NCBI GenBank assembly: GCA_032128415.1
Contig: JAQBGW010000083.1
Coordinates: 1-32,111 of the forward strand
Source: Ga0077527 sp032128415
GTDB taxonomy: Bacteria > Pseudomonadota > Gammaproteobacteria > Burkholderiales > SG8-41
Direction of reading: 5' to 3'
Length of the DNA stretch: 32,111 bases
The translations under genes and the position numbers were made by a program. The number at the start of each line of letters is the position of its first letter. The stretch's first letter is position 1. This document shows, piece by piece, positions 24,186-32,018 of this stretch. The notes beneath the pieces were generated by a model, which searched no databases, was not told the origin of the DNA, and saw nothing but the letters and a program-made list of their open reading frames with translations.

Positions 24186-25567
24186 ACCGACTTTTCATCT
24201 CCGCAGCTCACAAATCATCAGGCAAGACCACGGTGTGCGTCGGCCTGTGCGCCGCTTTGCGCATGCGCGGCGAGACAGTGCAGCCGTTCAAGAAAGGCCC
24301 TGACTACATTGACCCGTTGTGGCTGGGGCTTGCTGCCGGGCGATCCTGCTACAACCTCGACCCCTACCTCAGCGAAGCGGAGGAGATTCGTGTCGAATTC
24401 GCGCAGCGCATGGACGGCGCTTCAATCGGTATTGTGGAAGGCAATAAGGGCCTGTACGACGGACTCGATTTGAAAGGCAGCAACAGCAATGCTGCGCTTG
24501 CCGTATCCCTGGGCACACCGGTGGTGCTGGTAATCGATGCGCGTGGCATGACGCGCGGTATTGCGCCGCTGATTCTTGGTTATCAGGCGTTTGATAAAAA
24601 TATTAAAATTGCAGGCGTGATTCTGAACCAGCTTGGCGGTTCGCGCCACGAAGCCAAGCTGCGCGCCGTGATTGCTCACTATACTGATGTTCCGGTGCTT
24701 GGCGCTGTGCAGCACGACGAGCGCATGACCATTGTTGAGCGCCACCTGGGACTGATGCCGAGCAACGAAACGCAGACTGCGTGCGAGCGCGTAAACGAAA
24801 TCGCAACTCTCATCACTGCCGGTGTTGACCTCGATCGTCTGCTTGCTGTTGCCCGCGATGCATCGCCCTTGCCTGCGGCTCCGGTCAGCACCGCACCAGG
24901 GCGGCTGGGCGGCCCGCCGGTGCGAGTGGGGATCGCACGCGATGCGGCGTTCGGATTTTATTATCCGGGCGATCTCGAAGCTTTGGGTGCCGCCGGCGCG
25001 GAATTGATTCCCTTCGATGCTTTGCGGGATAAATGCCTGCCGCAGGTGGACGGCCTGTTCATTGGTGGCGGATTTCCTGAGACGCATATGGATGCTCTTG
25101 CCGCGAATGCCGAACTGCGCGCCGACGTGCGCAGAGCGATCGAAGCCGGGTTACCGGCTTACGCCGAGTGCGGTGGTCTGATGTATCTCGCCCGTGGAAT
25201 CGAATGGAACGAGCGCCGCGCCGAGATGGTTGGCGCCATCCCTGCCGACATCGTCATGCATGCCCGTCCGGTCGGGCGCGGTTACGTGCATTTGCGTGAA
25301 ACCGGCCGCAGCCCCTGGCCACAGGCGCCGCTGCGGGATGCATTACCGATTCGCGCGCATGAGTTTCACTATTCGAGCGTCAAAAATCTTCCGCGGAGCA
25401 CCGAGTTTGCTTACGCGGTCGAGCGCGGCCACGGCATCGACGGCCGGCACGACGGCATCGTGTACAAAAACCTGCTTGCATCATATGCACACCTGAGGGA
25501 TGTTACCGGTAATTCCTGGGCGAGGCGCTTTGTCAATTTTGTTCGGAGCTGCAAACATGCCGCTTGA
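24182..25567 (+). CDS. dsrN: DsrN, cobyrinate a,c-diamide synthase-like siroheme amidase
   Basis: A 461-residue CobB/CbiA-type amidotransferase. FISAAHKSSGKTTVCVGLC is the ATP-binding P-loop, FKKGPDYIDPLW the following family motif, and the C-terminal glutaminase domain has the nucleophile Cys in AYAECGGLMYLARG (about residue 327). In dsr operons it is thought to amidate siroheme to the siroamide form used by DsrAB. The start is GTG at 24182, overlapping the dsrP stop by 4 bases, and the 3' end overlaps the next DsrC-like gene by 11 bases. It works downstream of CysG, encoded at 29838. Confidence 0.95.
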   Translation: MNRLFISAAHKSSGKTTVCVGLCAALRMRGETVQPFKKGPDYIDPLWLGLAAGRSCYNLDPYLSEAEEIRVEFAQRMDGASIGIVEGNKGLYDGLDLKGSNSNAALAVSLGTPVVLVIDARGMTRGIAPLILGYQAFDKNIKIAGVILNQLGGSRHEAKLRAVIAHYTDVPVLGAVQHDERMTIVERHLGLMPSNETQTACERVNEIATLITAGVDLDRLLAVARDASPLPAAPVSTAPGRLGGPPVRVGIARDAAFGFYYPGDLEALGAAGAELIPFDALRDKCLPQVDGLFIGGGFPETHMDALAANAELRADVRRAIEAGLPAYAECGGLMYLARGIEWNERRAEMVGAIPADIVMHARPVGRGYVHLRETGRSPWPQAPLRDALPIRAHEFHYSSVKNLPRSTEFAYAVERGHGIDGRHDGIVYKNLLASYAHLRDVTGNSWARRFVNFVRSCKHAA

Positions 25568-25886
25568 AATTGCCGGGAAAATACTGAGGGCCGATGACGA
25601 AGGATATCTGGTTGATCCTGCGGATTGGAGTGAAGAGATCGCTTTGGAATTGGCGCGTCAGGAGGGAATAGTTCTCACAGAGAGACACTGGGCGGTGATT
25701 GGGTTTGTGCGGCAGTATTTCGGGCTGCACCACATTGCGCCGGATGCGCGCTTCGTTCTCAAGTACCTGGCTGAGACCGGGGGTACGGAACGAAACGAAC
25801 TGTTCCGGTTGTTTCCCTATGGTTACGTCAAGCAGGCCTGCAAAATATCTGGCATGCGCAAACCCCGTGCATGGAGCACTGGTTGA
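25557..25886 (+). CDS. DsrC paralogue with only the inner C-terminal cysteine
   Basis: A 109-residue DsrC/TusE-family protein placed between dsrN and dsrR, a position that is empty in the textbook Allochromatium order. MPLEIAGKILRADDEGYLVD and LFPYGYVKQACKISGM follow DsrC closely, with Cys95 at the inner cysteine position. The tail then reads RKPRAWSTG, so the essential penultimate Cys is Trp106 and the end is two residues longer. This is opposite to TusE, which keeps the penultimate Cys and lacks the inner one. It cannot form the intramolecular DsrC disulfide; one persulfide or a mixed disulfide is conceivable. CGGAG is found before the ATG, within dsrN. Confidence 0.9.
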   Translation: MPLEIAGKILRADDEGYLVDPADWSEEIALELARQEGIVLTERHWAVIGFVRQYFGLHHIAPDARFVLKYLAETGGTERNELFRLFPYGYVKQACKISGMRKPRAWSTG

Positions 25887-25909
25887 GTGCCGACAGTATT
25901 GGAGCATTG

Positions 25910-26230
25910 ATGATCATAATCACACCACAAGCTGCCGGACAAATTCTCAAATCTGCACAACAGCAATCGGATCCGAATGAAATCTATCTGCGTCTGGCTG
26001 CGCGTTTGAGCGATAAAGGGACGATTGAATATGGCATGGGCTTCGACGGCAAGACTGAAGACGACTTGCTGGTAATTGCACGCGATATCAAGGTGCTGAT
26101 CTCGCCCGGCAGTGTCGAATTGCTGACGGGGGCGACTCTCGACTATGTCGAGATCAATCCCGGCGAGGCACGTTTCATATTCATCAATCCTAACGATCCT
26201 TCGCACAAGCCGCCTGGTCCTGCGCGCTGA
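25910..26230 (+). CDS. dsrR: DsrR, cysteine-less A-type scaffold-like protein
   Basis: A 106-residue protein of the IscA/HesB fold: MIIITPQAAGQILKSAQQQS and LRLAARLSDKGTIEYGMGFD match the A-type scaffold, and VLISPGSVELLTGATLDYVE the following part. No cysteine is present at all, as in characterised DsrR, so it cannot bind Fe-S clusters in the IscA manner; in Allochromatium it acts post-transcriptionally on dsr expression. GGAG lies 5 bases before the ATG at 25910. The longer frame from 25871 overlaps the previous gene. dsrS does not follow. Confidence 0.92.
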   Translation: MIIITPQAAGQILKSAQQQSDPNEIYLRLAARLSDKGTIEYGMGFDGKTEDDLLVIARDIKVLISPGSVELLTGATLDYVEINPGEARFIFINPNDPSHKPPGPAR

Positions 26231-26310
26231 ACGCTGGACATGGCCGCGCCCGAGGTTTAGCCTGAAGTTCATTCGATTTTACTTCCGCTTTGTGCAACAC
26301 TGGATCACGC

Positions 26311-27549
26311 ATGCCCGAGCACGCCGCACCGAACCAAACCACGAAAGCCTCTGACGCGGCGAGCCAGAACCACGCCGGTTCGCGGACCCAGGCAGTGCGA
26401 CTTTCGCGGAAGACGCAGTCTCTCGATGTCCTGTACGAAATTGCTGCCAGCCTGAGTCGCCCCGGCAATCTTGAGCAACTACTCGGTGGGTTTCTTGATA
26501 CCTTTATTGAATTAATCGATGCGCGCGCGGCAAGTGTGCGACTTGTTACCGGGGATGGTCATATCCGGCTCATCGCAAGCCGCGGTCTTTCGCGGGAGGC
26601 AGTCAGGGGTGACAGCCTGATGCCGGTAGGGCTCTGCCTATGCGGCCTAGTTTCCACAGGAGGCGGTTTGCGCGTTCAGAGCGGCACCGCGCCCTGTGCA
26701 AAGCTCATCGGCAGCCCCATGCTGGCACGCGATTGCGCAGAGTTCGTGGTGGTGCCGGTGCAGTACCAGGATCGTATTCTGGGTGTATACAATCTTTTTC
26801 TCGACAATCCACTTTCCGTGATGGGCGAGGATATGCGCGACCTGCTGATCAGCGTGGGCCGCCACCTGGGCCTTGCCATTGAGAAGGCGCATCTGGAGGG
26901 CGAGGCGCGCCGTCTCGCCATCATGGAAGAGCGAAATATCATCGGTAATGAGCTGCACGACTCGCTTGCGCAATCGCTCATCGGCATGCGTCTGCAACTG
27001 CAAGTGTTGCATGAGTCCCTGGCGCGCAAGGATTTCAGTGCCGCCCAGTACGAAGCAGGTGCCCTGCGCCGTGCGCTGACGCAGGCGAATTCGGATCTAC
27101 GTGACCTGCTGACTAACTACAGGTTGAAAATTGATGAATCCGGGCTGGTGAAAACGGTTGATAACCTGGTCGAACGCTTTGTCCGAGAGACCGGCATCGC
27201 GGTGTTTTTCCACAATGAGTGCGCGGCTCTCGCACTTTCGCCGATGCAGGAGGTGCAGGTTTTCTACATTATCCAGGAGGCTCTTACCAATATTCGCAAG
27301 CATAGCGGAGCGCGGAATGTGCGCATCATGCTGAATAACGAGGATGATCTCTACACCGTGTTGATCGAAGATGATGGCTTGGGCATGACCGACGTTGCCG
27401 AGAGCGCGTCTGGCGAACATGCAGGTTTGGAGATCATGCGAGAACGTACTGAGCGGCTGCCAGGCCAGATTGTGATTGAGAGCGATCCGGGTGAAGGTAC
27501 GCGGATTGTCTTGATTTTCAACGCACCGATAGCAATAGTTCGCGGCTGA
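26311..27549 (+). CDS. Soluble NarX-like GAF sensor histidine kinase
   Basis: A 412-residue kinase without membrane segments. A GAF-like domain (about 38-190) has a cysteine cluster, Cys109 and Cys111 in VGLCLCGLV, Cys129 in GTAPCAKL and Cys142 in ARDCAEF, comparable to the cysteine cluster in the central module of NarX. The HisKA_3 dimerisation helix has ERNIIGNELHDSLAQSLIGM with His216 as phosphorylation site. The HATPase region has IIQEALTNIRKHSGA and VLIEDDGLGM. An earlier TTG at 26290 is possible, but 26311 is the first ATG. A response regulator follows after 13 bases. Placed 80 bases after dsrR, it may sense redox or sulfur state; the signal is unknown. Confidence 0.9.
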   Translation: MPEHAAPNQTTKASDAASQNHAGSRTQAVRLSRKTQSLDVLYEIAASLSRPGNLEQLLGGFLDTFIELIDARAASVRLVTGDGHIRLIASRGLSREAVRGDSLMPVGLCLCGLVSTGGGLRVQSGTAPCAKLIGSPMLARDCAEFVVVPVQYQDRILGVYNLFLDNPLSVMGEDMRDLLISVGRHLGLAIEKAHLEGEARRLAIMEERNIIGNELHDSLAQSLIGMRLQLQVLHESLARKDFSAAQYEAGALRRALTQANSDLRDLLTNYRLKIDESGLVKTVDNLVERFVRETGIAVFFHNECAALALSPMQEVQVFYIIQEALTNIRKHSGARNVRIMLNNEDDLYTVLIEDDGLGMTDVAESASGEHAGLEIMRERTERLPGQIVIESDPGEGTRIVLIFNAPIAIVRG

Positions 27550-27562
27550 AGTCGAGAACAGC

Positions 27563-28234
27563 ATGCGGGTACTCCTGATCGATGATCATTCTCTGGTGCG
27601 TAAGGGCATCGAGGAACTGCTGCAGAGTCGCGGCATTCAGGTAGTGGCGTCAGTAAGTTCGGGTGAGGAGGGTGTGCGGCGTGCGCGTGAAATTTCCTCG
27701 GACATTATTTTGCTTGACGTCAAGATGCCGAAGATGACCGGTATCGAGACTTTGAGGCAACTGCGCGCGAGCGGCGTCAGCACGCCGGTGGTGATGCTTA
27801 CCATGAGCCGCGAGGACGACGACCTGAGCGCAGCGCTGCGCGGCGGCGCGCAGGGATATTTACTGAAAGATATGGAGTCCGAGGAGTTGTTGCCGGCGCT
27901 CGAGGCAGTGCTGCGCGGCGACAATGTGGTGGCCAAGGAAATGGTGGGCACGCTGGCCCATCTCTTGCGCGGCGATACAGGTGCCGATGGGAAAACGAAA
28001 AAAACAGCGGCGCCTTTCGCGGGGCTCACCCCCCGCGAGCTGGAAATCCTGGAGCATCTCGCGGGAGGCGCCAGTAACAAGATGATCGCGAATGCCCTCG
28101 ATATCACGGAGGGCACTGTCAAATTGCACGTCAAGGCGATCCTGCGGAAGCTGGGGATGCGCTCACGGGTCGAAGCGGCAGTCGCTGCGGTCGAACACGG
28201 TTTGGGCAAGGGCAAGAGAACAAGCGGCGCATGA
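27563..28234 (+). CDS. NarL/FixJ-family response regulator
   Basis: A 223-residue regulator. The receiver domain has the acidic pocket LIDDHSLV (Asp7, Asp8), the phospho-acceptor Asp52 in IILLDVKMPKMTG, the switch Thr in VVMLTMSRED and the Lys in YLLKDMESEE. The C-terminal LuxR-type HTH (about 152-217) contains LTPRELEILEHLAGGASNKM and ITEGTVKLHVKAILRKLGM. It is the evident partner of the kinase 13 bases upstream. Its targets are unknown; the dsr promoter or the neighbouring fusion gene and cysG are natural candidates. Confidence 0.95.
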   Translation: MRVLLIDDHSLVRKGIEELLQSRGIQVVASVSSGEEGVRRAREISSDIILLDVKMPKMTGIETLRQLRASGVSTPVVMLTMSREDDDLSAALRGGAQGYLLKDMESEELLPALEAVLRGDNVVAKEMVGTLAHLLRGDTGADGKTKKTAAPFAGLTPRELEILEHLAGGASNKMIANALDITEGTVKLHVKAILRKLGMRSRVEAAVAAVEHGLGKGKRTSGA

Positions 28235-28244
28235 CGGTGCGCAC

Positions 28245-28259
28245 TCGGACAGCGTCCGA
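28245..28259. terminator. Short hairpin between convergent genes
   Basis: TCGGAC-AGC-GTCCGA, a 6-bp stem with a 3-base loop, lies 10 bases after the regulator stop and before the convergent fusion gene, followed by TTTGG on the plus strand. Too weak to be a sure terminator. Confidence 0.3.
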
Positions 28260-28289
28260 TTTGGTCAAAGCGGTGTTATGTGGTCAGGA

Positions 28290-29759
28290 TCAGAGCGCAT
28301 TCACGAACAATTGAGTACGCGGCAATCCATGATCGAGTAGCTGGAACTCGACCGCGTTCGCCCATGGCCCGGGTCCAGCGACATAGACATCGTAATCGTC
28401 CAATCGCGGATGATCCTGCAACACCTGTCGCAGCGCCAATTGCATGAGTGCATCATCCGGCATGGCAGCGGCTGCGGAAATCGGGACATAGCGGAAGTTG
28501 TCCAGGGCGTCGCTCCAGGAGCGGCAGAGATTGTCGAGGTAGTGCCCCTTGGCGGAGGCAATCCAGTACAGATTCAGTGTGTCGGCTGCATCGAGTGCCA
28601 TGGCGTGTTCGATGAGGCTCTTGATGGGGGCAAAGCCGGTATCACAGGCGATGAAGATGAGCGGGCGATGCGACTCCTCATTCAGTGCGAACTCCCCATG
28701 GGGTCCTTCGATAAGCACTGAATCCCCGCTTTTGAGTTCATTGAACACGCGTTCGGCGAAATCGTTACCGGGGCATTGGCGGATGTGGAACTGCAGGTTG
28801 CGGTCGTCGCAGGGACAACTGGCCACCGCAAAGGAGGCGGATGACCCGCCGGGAAGACCGAGCAACACCGATTGGCCGGCGAGAAAGCGCAGCCGATTGG
28901 TGCGCGGAGTTTGAAGGTGCAGCAGTCGCATGTCCTCCGCAATCGGGCTGATGGATTTTATTTTGGCCTCGATTTTCTGCAACGGCATATCGACAGCGCC
29001 ATGTGCTTCGCGTGCTTCGATCACGAGATCAACGAGGGCAGTGTTACAGCACATCAGTACAACACCAGAATTCTTCTCGGCCTCCGTAAATGCGTAGTCG
29101 GAGTGCCTGGTCTTCTGGACTTTTCCCGACAGGATCCTTGCCTTGCATTTTCCGCAACTGCCAATACTGCAGCCATAGTCGAGCGACATCCCCGCGCGTA
29201 GTGCTGCCTCCAGCAGGCTATCGTTGCCATCGACGAAGAACTCCCGGCCACTCGGCTGTATCTTGACGTGTGCTGTCATGATCCTCAGAAAGTTGTCTTG
29301 TGCCAGCAGCGGCTGGGGCTTTTTACCGTGCGGAATAGTTTCCAGGTTTTGCGTCAGCCAGTCGAGCAGTTGGAGCTCATTAGTCTGGGAGGTTGCCGTT
29401 TTGCCGAACTCGCGCAGCTTTACCAGCAATTGTTCCAGTATCGTCCGGTAGTAATCCAGCTGTGCCTGTGCCTGCGCCCGCTCCTTGCTCATTTCGGTCA
29501 GGCGTGCAATCAGCACCTCAGAATTGGGCAGCAGGCGCTCGCGCATGCGCTTGGCGAAGGCAGTGTCCTTGATCTGCTCTATCCGCTCAAGGGCAGTATC
29601 GTTCTCTAGTTTGATCTGAGGGTATGCGCGCAGCAGGTCTTCAGCCGATACCAGTCCTTCGAACGTAGCGAGTTCGCCGCTCTTTACTTTGCTTTGAAGC
29701 GCCCCGCGACTGACGCCGATGAGACGCGCAGCACGTAATAATGTGAGAAGCTGCGACAT
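28290..29759 (-). CDS. HTH / coiled-coil / [2Fe-2S] ferredoxin / FAD-NAD(P) reductase fusion
   Basis: A 489-residue multidomain protein. Residues 1-50 look like a MerR/excisionase-type winged HTH (RAARLIGVSRGALQSKVKSG, then LVSAEDLLRAYPQI). Residues 55-120 are charged helices, likely coiled coil. Residues 163-250 form a plant-type ferredoxin with Cys197, Cys202 and Cys205 (CSIGSCGKCKARILSG) and Cys237 or Cys238. The rest is a ferredoxin-reductase module: FLAGQSVLLGLPGG for FAD, a degenerate RxYS motif (SFAVASCP), and FIACDTGFAPIKSLIEHA plus VYVAGPGPWANAVE for the pyridine nucleotide. AGAAGGGAC precedes the ATG. A redox enzyme joined to a DNA-binding domain suggests an NAD(P)H- or quinone-linked transcription sensor. 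It is divergent from cysG. Confidence 0.85.
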   Translation of the reverse strand: MSQLLTLLRAARLIGVSRGALQSKVKSGELATFEGLVSAEDLLRAYPQIKLENDTALERIEQIKDTAFAKRMRERLLPNSEVLIARLTEMSKERAQAQAQLDYYRTILEQLLVKLREFGKTATSQTNELQLLDWLTQNLETIPHGKKPQPLLAQDNFLRIMTAHVKIQPSGREFFVDGNDSLLEAALRAGMSLDYGCSIGSCGKCKARILSGKVQKTRHSDYAFTEAEKNSGVVLMCCNTALVDLVIEAREAHGAVDMPLQKIEAKIKSISPIAEDMRLLHLQTPRTNRLRFLAGQSVLLGLPGGSSASFAVASCPCDDRNLQFHIRQCPGNDFAERVFNELKSGDSVLIEGPHGEFALNEESHRPLIFIACDTGFAPIKSLIEHAMALDAADTLNLYWIASAKGHYLDNLCRSWSDALDNFRYVPISAAAAMPDDALMQLALRQVLQDHPRLDDYDVYVAGPGPWANAVEFQLLDHGLPRTQLFVNAL

Positions 29760-29778
29760 GTCCCTTCTGATGCAAATC

Positions 29779-29806
29779 GTTCGTCTATAAATGTATTATA
29801 TCGAAC
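29779..29806. promoter_or_regulatory. 28-bp imperfect palindrome in the divergent promoter
   Basis: GTTCG at 29779-29783 and CGAAC at 29802-29806 face each other across 18 AT-rich bases containing CTATAAATGTATTATA, giving near dyad symmetry. It is central in the 78-base gap between the fusion gene and cysG and overlaps the only plausible -10 elements for either direction. It is a likely operator, perhaps for the HTH domain of the fusion protein itself (inference). Confidence 0.45.
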
Positions 29807-29837
29807 TAGCGGCATCCGACCGCAATCGAAGAACCCC

Positions 29838-31217
29838 ATGGATTTTCTGCCGATTTTTATCGATATTCGCGATCAGCCCTGCCTAGTGGTGGGTGGTGGC
29901 GAGGTGGCGGCGCGCAAATGCACCATGTTGTTGCGTGCCGGTGCGCGCGTCACGCTTCAGGCGCCGGCGCTGAGCAAGGCGTTTGACGCTGATCTCGCTG
30001 CCGCCCGGATTACTCACCATTCAGAAAATTTTCAAGATGAGGACGTGACCGGGTATGCCCTGGTGATTGCCGCCACTAATGACGATGCTGTAAATCGTGC
30101 GGTAGCTGCCGCGGCTAAGACGCGGTACATCCCGGTGAATGTAGTCGATCAGCCAGCGCTCTGTTCGTTCATCATGCCTTCCATCATCGAGCGAGCACCG
30201 GTTATCGTGGCGATTTCAACCGGCGGCGCCTCGCCGGTATTGGCGCGCCTGTTGCGTGCGCGCCTGGAAAGCCTGATTCCGGCGGGCTACGGTCGCCTTG
30301 CCGCGCTCGCTGCGACTTTCCGCGATCAAGTCAAGGCGCGTTTCAAGCCTGCAGAGCGTAGGCGCGTCTGGGAACGCGTGCTGCAAGGGTCTATTGCCGA
30401 GTTGGTACTCACCGGACGCGATGACCAGGCGCATAAGGCATTGCAAAAAGCACTCGATGACCAGAGTCTTGCATTCGGCGGCGGCGAAGTAGCCCTCATC
30501 GGAGCAGGGCCGGGCGATCCGGATTTGCTGACGTTCCGCGCGCTGCGTCTCATGCAACGGGCTGATGTCGTGGTGTACGACCGATTGGTATCCCAGCAGG
30601 TTCTCGATCTGGTCCGGCTGGATGCCGAACGCATATATGTCGGCAAGGAACGGGCGAAACACACCTTGCCTCAGGAGGACATCAATCATCTGTTGGTGCG
30701 CCTGGCCAGGGAAGGCAAGCGCGTAGTGCGCCTCAAGGGTGGCGACCCATTTATTTTCGGGCGCGGGGGAGAGGAGATTGCGACGCTGTCCGCAGAAGGT
30801 ATCCCCTTTCAGGTAGTGCCGGGGATTACCGCCGCGGCAGGCTGCTCGTCCTATGCCGGAATTCCGCTCACGCATCGCGATTATGCGCAGTCGGTGATTT
30901 TCGTTACCGGACATCTGCAGGATGGCAGCATGAATCTCAATTGGGCGGCGCTTGCCCAGCCGCGTCAAACCATAGTGATCTACATGGGTCTGGTCGGCAT
31001 TGAAATACTCTGCGCCGAACTGATCGCGCATGGACTGGTAGCCGATACGCCGGCGGCGCTCATCCAGCAGGGCACGACTCTGAATCAACGCGTATTGACC
31101 GGCAGCCTGGCGACGCTTCCCCGCATTGTGCGCGAAGGTGCCGTGAAGGCGCCGACCATTATTATCATCGGCGAAGTGGTCAAACTGCGGGAGCAGTTGA
31201 AATGGTTCGAGCCGTGA
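29838..31217 (+). CDS. cysG: Siroheme synthase CysG (trifunctional)
   Basis: A 459-residue fusion of the two usual CysG parts. Residues 1 to about 210 are the precorrin-2 dehydrogenase/sirohydrochlorin ferrochelatase, with the NAD site LVVGGGEVAARKCTMLLRAG and the segment IVAISTGGASPVLARLLRAR. From about 215 comes uroporphyrinogen-III methyltransferase: VALIGAGPGDPDLLTFRALR, VYDRLVS, KGGDPFIFGRGGEE and VVPGITAAAGCSSYAGIPLT. It converts uroporphyrinogen III to siroheme, the cofactor of DsrAB and of assimilatory sulfite and nitrite reductases. Its place 3.6 kb after dsrR suggests it serves the dsr system, with DsrN acting on the product. Confidence 0.97.
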   Translation: MDFLPIFIDIRDQPCLVVGGGEVAARKCTMLLRAGARVTLQAPALSKAFDADLAAARITHHSENFQDEDVTGYALVIAATNDDAVNRAVAAAAKTRYIPVNVVDQPALCSFIMPSIIERAPVIVAISTGGASPVLARLLRARLESLIPAGYGRLAALAATFRDQVKARFKPAERRRVWERVLQGSIAELVLTGRDDQAHKALQKALDDQSLAFGGGEVALIGAGPGDPDLLTFRALRLMQRADVVVYDRLVSQQVLDLVRLDAERIYVGKERAKHTLPQEDINHLLVRLAREGKRVVRLKGGDPFIFGRGGEEIATLSAEGIPFQVVPGITAAAGCSSYAGIPLTHRDYAQSVIFVTGHLQDGSMNLNWAALAQPRQTIVIYMGLVGIEILCAELIAHGLVADTPAALIQQGTTLNQRVLTGSLATLPRIVREGAVKAPTIIIIGEVVKLREQLKWFEP

Positions 31218-31384
31218 GCATCAGCGTTCGTGGTTGCTTGGCTCGCCAAAGGGGATGAGGGGGGGCACTGGCGCGAGCTTATTCCTTTGTCCTGAACGTC
31301 CGGTAACGAGCAATTCTGTTGAAACAGCTCCTTTTCCTGAGCCAATTGAAAAATATCTGATTATTGTTCTAAATATCGACTCTC

Positions 31385-31476
31385 TGGCGGAGAGAGAGGG
31401 ATTCGAACCCTCGTTACGGTTTTCACCGTAAACACGCTTTCCAGGCGTGCGACTTAAACCACTCATCCACCTCTCC
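31385..31476 (-). tRNA. tRNA-Ser (anticodon GGA)
   Basis: Reading the minus strand from 31476: GGAGAGG acceptor, D-arm with GAGTGGTTTAAG, anticodon stem-loop CACGCCTGGAAAGCGTG with anticodon GGA, a long variable arm TTACGGTGAAAACCGTAA as in class II tRNAs, T-arm GAGGGTTCGAATCCCTC, acceptor TCTCTCC, discriminator G and an encoded CCA (31385-31387). All stems pair, with one G-U in the acceptor. It is separated from cysG by 167 bases in which I see nothing else. Confidence 0.96.
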
Positions 31477-31565
31477 GGTGGGGCGCATTTTATCAGACTC
31501 AATTGAGCAGCCTGGTTGCGTATCGGACAGTGATCACACAGCAGCTATGCGTCAGCCACGAAAAT

Positions 31566-31922
31566 CTATTGGGTCAGCAGGCGCATCAATGCGCCCACAC
31601 CATGCCCGACTTCGCTTTCCAGAGGAAAGGAGAGCATGCCCATGACCGAATAGCCGAGCAGCCACGGCATGAGATAGAAGCGGAACATGAAGAAGAACCA
31701 TGCAACATAAAGTGGTACCACCGGTGGTACGAGGAAATCCGGAGTGATGGGGGCGAACAGCTTCAGCAGCGGTTTGGTCACCCGAACAAAAAATTGCATG
31801 AAAAAGAAAGTGCTGGTTTCTGGCAGAAAAATCCCCATGCCGAAGCGGCCGATCAGTGTCCACATCACCATGCCGAGGATGTAATCAATGGCGATGACCC
31901 AGATCGGGAATGCTTCCGTCAT
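31566..31922 (-). CDS. Small membrane protein, possibly YggT-like
   Basis: A 118-residue hydrophobic protein starting MTEAFPIWVIAIDYILGMVM, with membrane segments at about 6-28, 35-50 and 68-95. The segment FVRVTKPLLKLFAPITPDFL followed by VPPVVPLYVAWFFFMFRFYL recalls the YggT family (two repeats of membrane helix plus a Pro-rich segment), but the match is not strong. The ATG lacks a strong Shine-Dalgarno (AAGAAAGCC upstream). It lies between the tRNA-Ser and the terminator at 31965, all on the minus strand. The function is unknown. Confidence 0.6.
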   Translation of the reverse strand: MTEAFPIWVIAIDYILGMVMWTLIGRFGMGIFLPETSTFFFMQFFVRVTKPLLKLFAPITPDFLVPPVVPLYVAWFFFMFRFYLMPWLLGYSVMGMLSFPLESEVGHGVGALMRLLTQ

Positions 31923-31964
31923 GCTGGCTTTCTTGTTCTGTAAAAAATCGAATATTGAGGTGCT

Positions 31965-32001
31965 AAAAAAAAGCCGGGGCGGATTGCTGCCGCCCCGGCT
32001 T
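31965..32001 (-). terminator. Rho-independent terminator for the minus-strand gene at the window end
   Basis: A 12-bp perfect stem (31971-31982 with 31990-32001; arms AAGCCGGGGCGG and CCGCCCCGGCTT) with loop ATTGCTG, followed on the minus strand by eight T (plus-strand A run 31965-31972). It lies 17 bases after the stop of the partial gene at 32019. Confidence 0.9.
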
Positions 32002-32018
32002 GACTTGATGCGACTAGG

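Noticed and set aside
31218..31384. A hidden small gene or RNA between cysG and tRNA-Ser
   Set aside because: No frame with a ribosome site and no convincing hairpin with a T tract was found in the 167 bases.
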